From NCBI GenBank assembly GCA_001689535.1, contig LUJP01000100.1, positions 1 to 27,748 on the forward strand: DNA of 27,748 nucleotides. The letters run 5' to 3'. The first letter of the stretch is position 1; each line of letters starts with the position of its first letter. Positions 24,306 to 27,748 of the stretch are shown piece after piece. The position numbers and the translations under genes are program-made. The notes under the pieces are model-generated. The model saw nothing but the letters and a program-made list of their open reading frames with translations. It searched no databases and was not told where the DNA came from. This stretch comes from Bacteroidales bacterium M5. Its GTDB lineage: Bacteria > Bacteroidota > Bacteroidia > Bacteroidales > Muribaculaceae.

Positions 24306-25550
24306 TTGGAACGCAAAGATTTTGAAATAATGGCTCCCGTGGGGAGCTACGAATCGCTTCAGGCAGCGATAGCCTCAGGAGCCGACGCCGTTTACTTCGG
24401 CGTGGAAGGGCTCAACATGCGTGCGCGCTCGTCGGTGAATTTCACTCTCGACGACCTCCATGCCATAGCCGCCATCTGCCGCGAAAACGGCGTAAAGACA
24501 TATCTCACAGTCAATACCATCCTCTACGATGCCGACCTCGCCACGTGCCGCGCCGTAATCGACGCGGCCGCCGAGGCGGGACTCACGGCCATAATAGCGT
24601 CGGACATCGCCGCCATAACCTACGCCCGCTCCCGAGGCGTGGAGGTGCACATTTCCACCCAGCTCAACGTGAGCAACATAGAGGCGGTGCGCTTCTTCTC
24701 GGCCTATGCCGACGTGATGGTGCTGGCACGCGAGCTGTCGCTCGACCAGGTGGGTGAGATTCACCGAGCCATAGTGGAGGAAAACATCTGCGGTCCCGCC
24801 GGTAAGCCGGTGAGGCTCGAGATGTTCTGCCACGGAGCGCTGTGCATGGCCGTGTCGGGCAAATGCTATCTGAGCCTCCACGAGCTCAATTCGAGCGCCA
24901 ACCGCGGAGCATGCACCCAGATATGCCGCCGCAGCTACACCGTGACCGACCGCGAGACAGGCGAGCAGCTCGACATAGAAAACAAATATGTGATGTCGCC
25001 CAAAGACCTCAAGACCATCCATTTCCTCAACAAGATGATAGATGCTGGAGTTACGGTGTTCAAAATCGAGGGACGCGCCCGCGGTCCGGAGTACGTAGCC
25101 ACGGCCGTGGGCTGCTACTCCGAGGCAATACAGGCCATTGTGGACGGGACATATTCCGAAGAGCGCATAGCCGGGTGGGACGAGCGGTTGCGCAAAATCT
25201 TCAACCGCGGATTCTGGAACGGCTACTATCTTGGCCAGCGTCTGGGCGAATGGAGCTCGAAATACGGTTCAAGCGCCACTCGCGTGAAACGCTATGCGGC
25301 AAAGGGCGTGCGCTATTTCTCCAACATCGGGGTTGCCGAATTCCTGGTTGAAAACGGCACCGTGAAAGTGGGCGACGAAGTAGTGATCACCGGCCCCACC
25401 ACCGGAGCGCTGATACTGACCGTCGACGAACTCCGCGTGGATCTCAAGCCCGTCTCGCAGGCCGAAAAAGGCCAGAGCTTCTCCATGAAAGTCCCCGCCA
25501 AAATCCGCCCCAGCGACCGCCTCTACGTCTGGGAACCCACCGGCCTCTGA
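24306..25550 (+). CDS. U32-family protein (peptidase U32/TrhP-like)
   Basis: A 414-residue U32 protein. Related members (TrhP/YegQ, RlhA, UbiU) hydroxylate tRNA, rRNA or quinone precursors and carry an iron-sulphur cluster; the old peptidase label is doubtful. TTG 24306, the codon directly after the beta-galactosidase stop, is the best start, giving MERKDFEIMAPVGSYESLQA; the first ATG (24330) would cut off the conserved N-terminus. The U32 signature is at 172-190 (EMFCHGALCMAVSGKCYLS), with Cys at 175, 180, 187, 203 and 207. The later KDLC motif of TrhP reads KDLK, so the fourth cluster ligand may differ. A small C-terminal beta-barrel domain ends DRLYVWEP. Confidence 0.88.
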   Translation: MERKDFEIMAPVGSYESLQAAIASGADAVYFGVEGLNMRARSSVNFTLDDLHAIAAICRENGVKTYLTVNTILYDADLATCRAVIDAAAEAGLTAIIASDIAAITYARSRGVEVHISTQLNVSNIEAVRFFSAYADVMVLARELSLDQVGEIHRAIVEENICGPAGKPVRLEMFCHGALCMAVSGKCYLSLHELNSSANRGACTQICRRSYTVTDRETGEQLDIENKYVMSPKDLKTIHFLNKMIDAGVTVFKIEGRARGPEYVATAVGCYSEAIQAIVDGTYSEERIAGWDERLRKIFNRGFWNGYYLGQRLGEWSSKYGSSATRVKRYAAKGVRYFSNIGVAEFLVENGTVKVGDEVVITGPTTGALILTVDELRVDLKPVSQAEKGQSFSMKVPAKIRPSDRLYVWEPTGL

Positions 25551-25606
25551 TCTCTCCGCCCCAGCGGGCATAGGCCGCAATCCGTTAACCTTAATCCACT
25601 ATCACC

Positions 25607-27292
25607 ATGCCACAAACCGCAATCATACGGCGTCTGACAATGGCGTTAGCCGCTCTGACCATCTCCGCGGGAGCATTCGCGACCGACAGGATTATCGAAG
25701 TTCCTGCCCCGACTCCGGGTGCCGACATGACGGGAACCATACGGCAGGTTCTCAACGACGCCGGTGCCGTTAAGAACAGTAAGGTGACTGTGGTGTTTCA
25801 GCCAGGAGCGGTCTACAACATCTCCCGCTCGGCCGCGACGGCTCTCGTGCGCCATGTGTCGAACACCACCACTCGCGGAGAGAATCCCGACCCCACAAAA
25901 CACTTCGGCCTGTGGCTCCACGGGATGAAAAACGTAACGGTCGACGGCCGCGGAGCGACCCTGCTCACACACGGCGAGATGACAGCCATCGGAATCGACA
26001 GCTGCACCAACGTGACCATAACCAACCTCAATATCGACGCGGCCGACCCCTCGGTTCCCGAAATGAGGGTTGTGTCGCGCACCGACTCCACCCTCACCAC
26101 AAGCGTCGTTCCTCCGTCGCGCTACTCCATTAATTCCCAGGGCAAGCTCTACTGGGAAGGCAATGGGTGGCAATTCACCGGCGGAATAGCCCAGCTGTGG
26201 GGCAACGGCTACACACTGCGCTGCGCCTCCCCAATGGACCGCTACCGTTACGCCTCGACTGACTCAAGGGGCAATCTCGTATGGCATTACGACGCGGGAC
26301 AGGCGCCGGAATGCGCTCCCGGCATGGTATACCAGATGCGCCACTCCATACGCAACGAAGTGGCCACCTTCATCAACCGCAGCGAACGCGTCACCCTCTC
26401 TGACATGAACTACCGCTTCCTCGGCAACTTCGGCATCGTGGCCCAGATGAGCAGCGATATCACCTATGACCGCGTGCGCTGTCTTCCCGACCCGGCGAGC
26501 GGACGCACATGCGCCGGTTTCGCCGACTTCATGCAAGTGTCGGGCTGCCGCGGCAAAGTAAAGATTACCCGGTGCGACTTCGCCGGAGCCCACGACGACC
26601 CCATCAACATCCATGGCACGCACCTCAAGGTTGTGAAATGCGAGGGCAACACCGTCGACGTTCGCTTCATGCATGGCCAGACACGCGGCTTCGAGAACTA
26701 TCTGCCCGGCGATGAGATTGCCGTGACCGATCCCCACTCGCTCCTGCGCGGCGCCAGAGCCAAAGTTAAAAGCATTCGTCAGCTCAGCGACACCGACTAC
26801 CGACTGACCCTCGACCGCAGCTTAGAGGAAGCCATCAATGCCCTCGGCGGTGATGCCGTGATTGACAACATCTCAGCCAATCCCGAGGTAGAGATAACCT
26901 ACAACACGTTTACCCTAACTCCGACCCGCGGCATATTGCTCACCACATCGGGCAAGACGGTGATAGCCCATAACACCTTCATCAAGATACCGATGGCGTC
27001 GATACTCATAGCCGACGACGCCCGGAGTTGGTTCGAGTCTGGGCCCGTGTGCGACGTCACCATCCGCAACAACCGCTTCATCGACTGCGCCTCGCCCGTG
27101 ATACTCATCGCGCCCGAGAATGACAAAGATCTGGGCCCGGTGCACAGCGGCATCCGCATCACCGACAACGACTTCATCTTCAACACCTCCGGCCCCCAAA
27201 AGCCCGTACTGATCGAAGCCCACGGTACCAAAGACCTAAAAATCAACGGCAACCGCTCCAACATTCCCTCCGGCCTCAACATCAAAAACTGA
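25607..27292 (+). CDS. GH110 alpha-1,3-galactosidase
   Basis: A 561-residue exported right-handed beta-helix enzyme like the Bacteroides GlaA/GlaB alpha-1,3-galactosidases, which remove the terminal alpha-galactose of blood-group B and linear Gal-alpha-1,3-Gal structures. A signal peptide covers about 1-26. Helical-rung strands appear throughout (NVTVDGRGATLLTHGEM, NVTITNLNIDAADPSVPEMRVV, RVTLSDMNYRFLGNFGIVAQM). The active-site blocks are FADFMQVSGCRGKV with D307 and AGAHDDPINIHGTHL with D330 and D331; this spacing fits the catalytic Asp set of GH110. It starts 56 bp after the U32 gene. Whether it prefers branched B antigen (GlaA type) or also linear epitopes (GlaB type) cannot be told. Confidence 0.82.
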   Translation: MPQTAIIRRLTMALAALTISAGAFATDRIIEVPAPTPGADMTGTIRQVLNDAGAVKNSKVTVVFQPGAVYNISRSAATALVRHVSNTTTRGENPDPTKHFGLWLHGMKNVTVDGRGATLLTHGEMTAIGIDSCTNVTITNLNIDAADPSVPEMRVVSRTDSTLTTSVVPPSRYSINSQGKLYWEGNGWQFTGGIAQLWGNGYTLRCASPMDRYRYASTDSRGNLVWHYDAGQAPECAPGMVYQMRHSIRNEVATFINRSERVTLSDMNYRFLGNFGIVAQMSSDITYDRVRCLPDPASGRTCAGFADFMQVSGCRGKVKITRCDFAGAHDDPINIHGTHLKVVKCEGNTVDVRFMHGQTRGFENYLPGDEIAVTDPHSLLRGARAKVKSIRQLSDTDYRLTLDRSLEEAINALGGDAVIDNISANPEVEITYNTFTLTPTRGILLTTSGKTVIAHNTFIKIPMASILIADDARSWFESGPVCDVTIRNNRFIDCASPVILIAPENDKDLGPVHSGIRITDNDFIFNTSGPQKPVLIEAHGTKDLKINGNRSNIPSGLNIKN

Positions 27293-27396
27293 CACCACCC
27301 CGGCATTCTGACACCTCAACATTTTTGATAACTCAGCTCAAAATCTAAAAGAGTACTGGCAGAATGAGTGGAGTGGCGATATCCTTATCGCCACCC
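27293..27396. other. Start of the 3' gap; no gene seen
   Basis: Between the GH110 stop and the repeat element I see no ORF of note. It contains a perfect stem, GTGGCGATA (27373-27381) with TATCGCCAC (27386-27394), loop TCCT, lying directly before the repeat. Confidence 0.6.
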
Positions 27397-27465
27397 ATTT
27401 CACCGTCGATAAAAATATCGACGCTCCATGCCCGAGCGCCTGGGAACGTCGGCCTCCGGCCGTCG
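27397..27465. repeat. Interspersed hairpin repeat, copy 2
   Basis: Second copy of the element at 17139-17208. The first 15 nt are identical, then a stem of 8 bp (27404-27411 with 27416-27423, loop AAAA instead of GGGA), TCCAT, a 9-nt variable spacer, and the same 27-nt core (27439-27465). The two copies share orientation. An extra hairpin (27373-27394) with the same stem-loop size precedes only this copy. Confidence 0.85.
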
Positions 27466-27489
27466 AACCACCTGTCTCAAGACTAAAAA

Positions 27490-27690
27490 TTGAGGATCAA
27501 TATAAAAAAGCGGTTTTTAAATTTTTAGGCAAGGTGGACCTGATGTACATGGCTCAATAATTTTACATAGTCTCCCACATATAAGTGGTTGTTTGGTAAT
27601 ATACTTTGGATATAATATCTATTCTAATCCAAAAGCTATGCGCCTAAAAATAAATTTACACTCGCGTAGTTTTTAACAGTTCAACCGGGT
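27490..27690. other. AT-rich gap without a supported gene
   Basis: This stretch is markedly richer in A and T than the rest of the window. It has an inverted repeat (TAAATTTTTAGGC at 27518-27530; GCCTAAAAATAAATTTA at 27642-27658; 10 bp exact) and a smaller one (TTTGGAT at 27605-27611; ATCCAAA at 27627-27633). A near -7 box (TATACTTTG) lies near 27600-27608. No ORF above a dozen codons stands out. Confidence 0.55.
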
Positions 27691-27720
27691 TTTTACATTG
27701 ACCCGTTTTACATTGCCCCG
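27691..27720 (+). repeat. Tandem 15-bp repeat, two copies
   Basis: TTTTACATTGACCCG (27691-27705) is followed directly by TTTTACATTGCCCCG (27706-27720), one mismatch. It ends 6 nt before the GGAG of a Shine-Dalgarno-like site. Confidence 0.8.
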
Positions 27721-27740
27721 TTAAAAGGAGTCAACAATAC

Positions 27741-27748
27741 ATGTATCA
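27741..27748 (+). CDS. Possible gene start cut by the window edge
   Basis: AAAAGGAG (ending 27730) is a strong Shine-Dalgarno match, 10 nt before ATG 27741. Only two codons are visible. Such sites are uncommon on the native genes here, so this may be the first gene of an acquired segment. Nothing can be said about its product. Confidence 0.35.

Noticed and set aside
21213..27292. Polysaccharide utilisation locus of classical type
   Set aside because: No SusC/SusD pair, sulfatase or sensor-regulator lies in the window; only two glycosidases are present.

Overview
The window looks like chromosomal DNA of a gut Bacteroidales bacterium, most likely family Muribaculaceae or a close relative. The reasons are a PorV-type type IX secretion protein, many promoters with the Bacteroidetes -7 box TAnnTTTG, few Shine-Dalgarno sites, GC-rich coding DNA with AT-rich promoters, and the gene repertoire (Rex, lactate permease, GH2, GH110, U32, DUF4250). 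The family-level placement is inference. Gene calls rest on protein motifs read by eye; no database search was run.

Layout. (1) 1-270: left edge with a consensus promoter firing leftwards over a 35-codon ORF. (2) 271-6794, minus strand: porV, a degenerate FAH-fold protein, rex, a large Ig-like lipoprotein, L-lactate permease, and a 59-residue DUF4250 protein. (3) 6878-17136, plus strand: a tRNA-dihydrouridine synthase, an inverted pair of 9-bp repeat arrays, then a tight run of six genes: 995-residue TPR protein, beta-barrel protein, polyprenol-phosphate mannosyltransferase, dihydroorotase, iron alcohol dehydrogenase, FemAB/GNAT-like protein. Three of its junctions overlap. (4) 17137-18617: a repeat element, two tandem NTF2-like genes (minus) and a divergent HxlR regulator (plus), separated by an 18-bp-arm dyad lying midway between two promoters. 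(5) 18642-21098, minus strand: a wall glucosaminidase, queF, queC and a small helical protein. (6) 21213-27292, plus strand: GH2 beta-galactosidase, U32 protein with a TTG start, GH110 alpha-1,3-galactosidase. (7) 27293-27748: no complete gene; second copy of the repeat element, then AT-rich DNA with repeats and a strong Shine-Dalgarno site before an ATG at the edge.

How the genes fit together. Rex (NADH/NAD+ sensor), the lactate permease and the alcohol dehydrogenase suit fermentative redox balance. The TPR and barrel proteins share a 4-bp stop/start overlap and probably act together in the envelope. QueF and QueC are two steps of queuosine synthesis. GH2 and GH110 could remove beta- and alpha-linked galactose from host glycans; no SusC/SusD pair accompanies them. 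The least explained features are the HxlR/NTF2 locus, the multi-hairpin repeat found twice, the 9-bp inverted arrays, and the FAH-fold protein that has lost its metal ligands.
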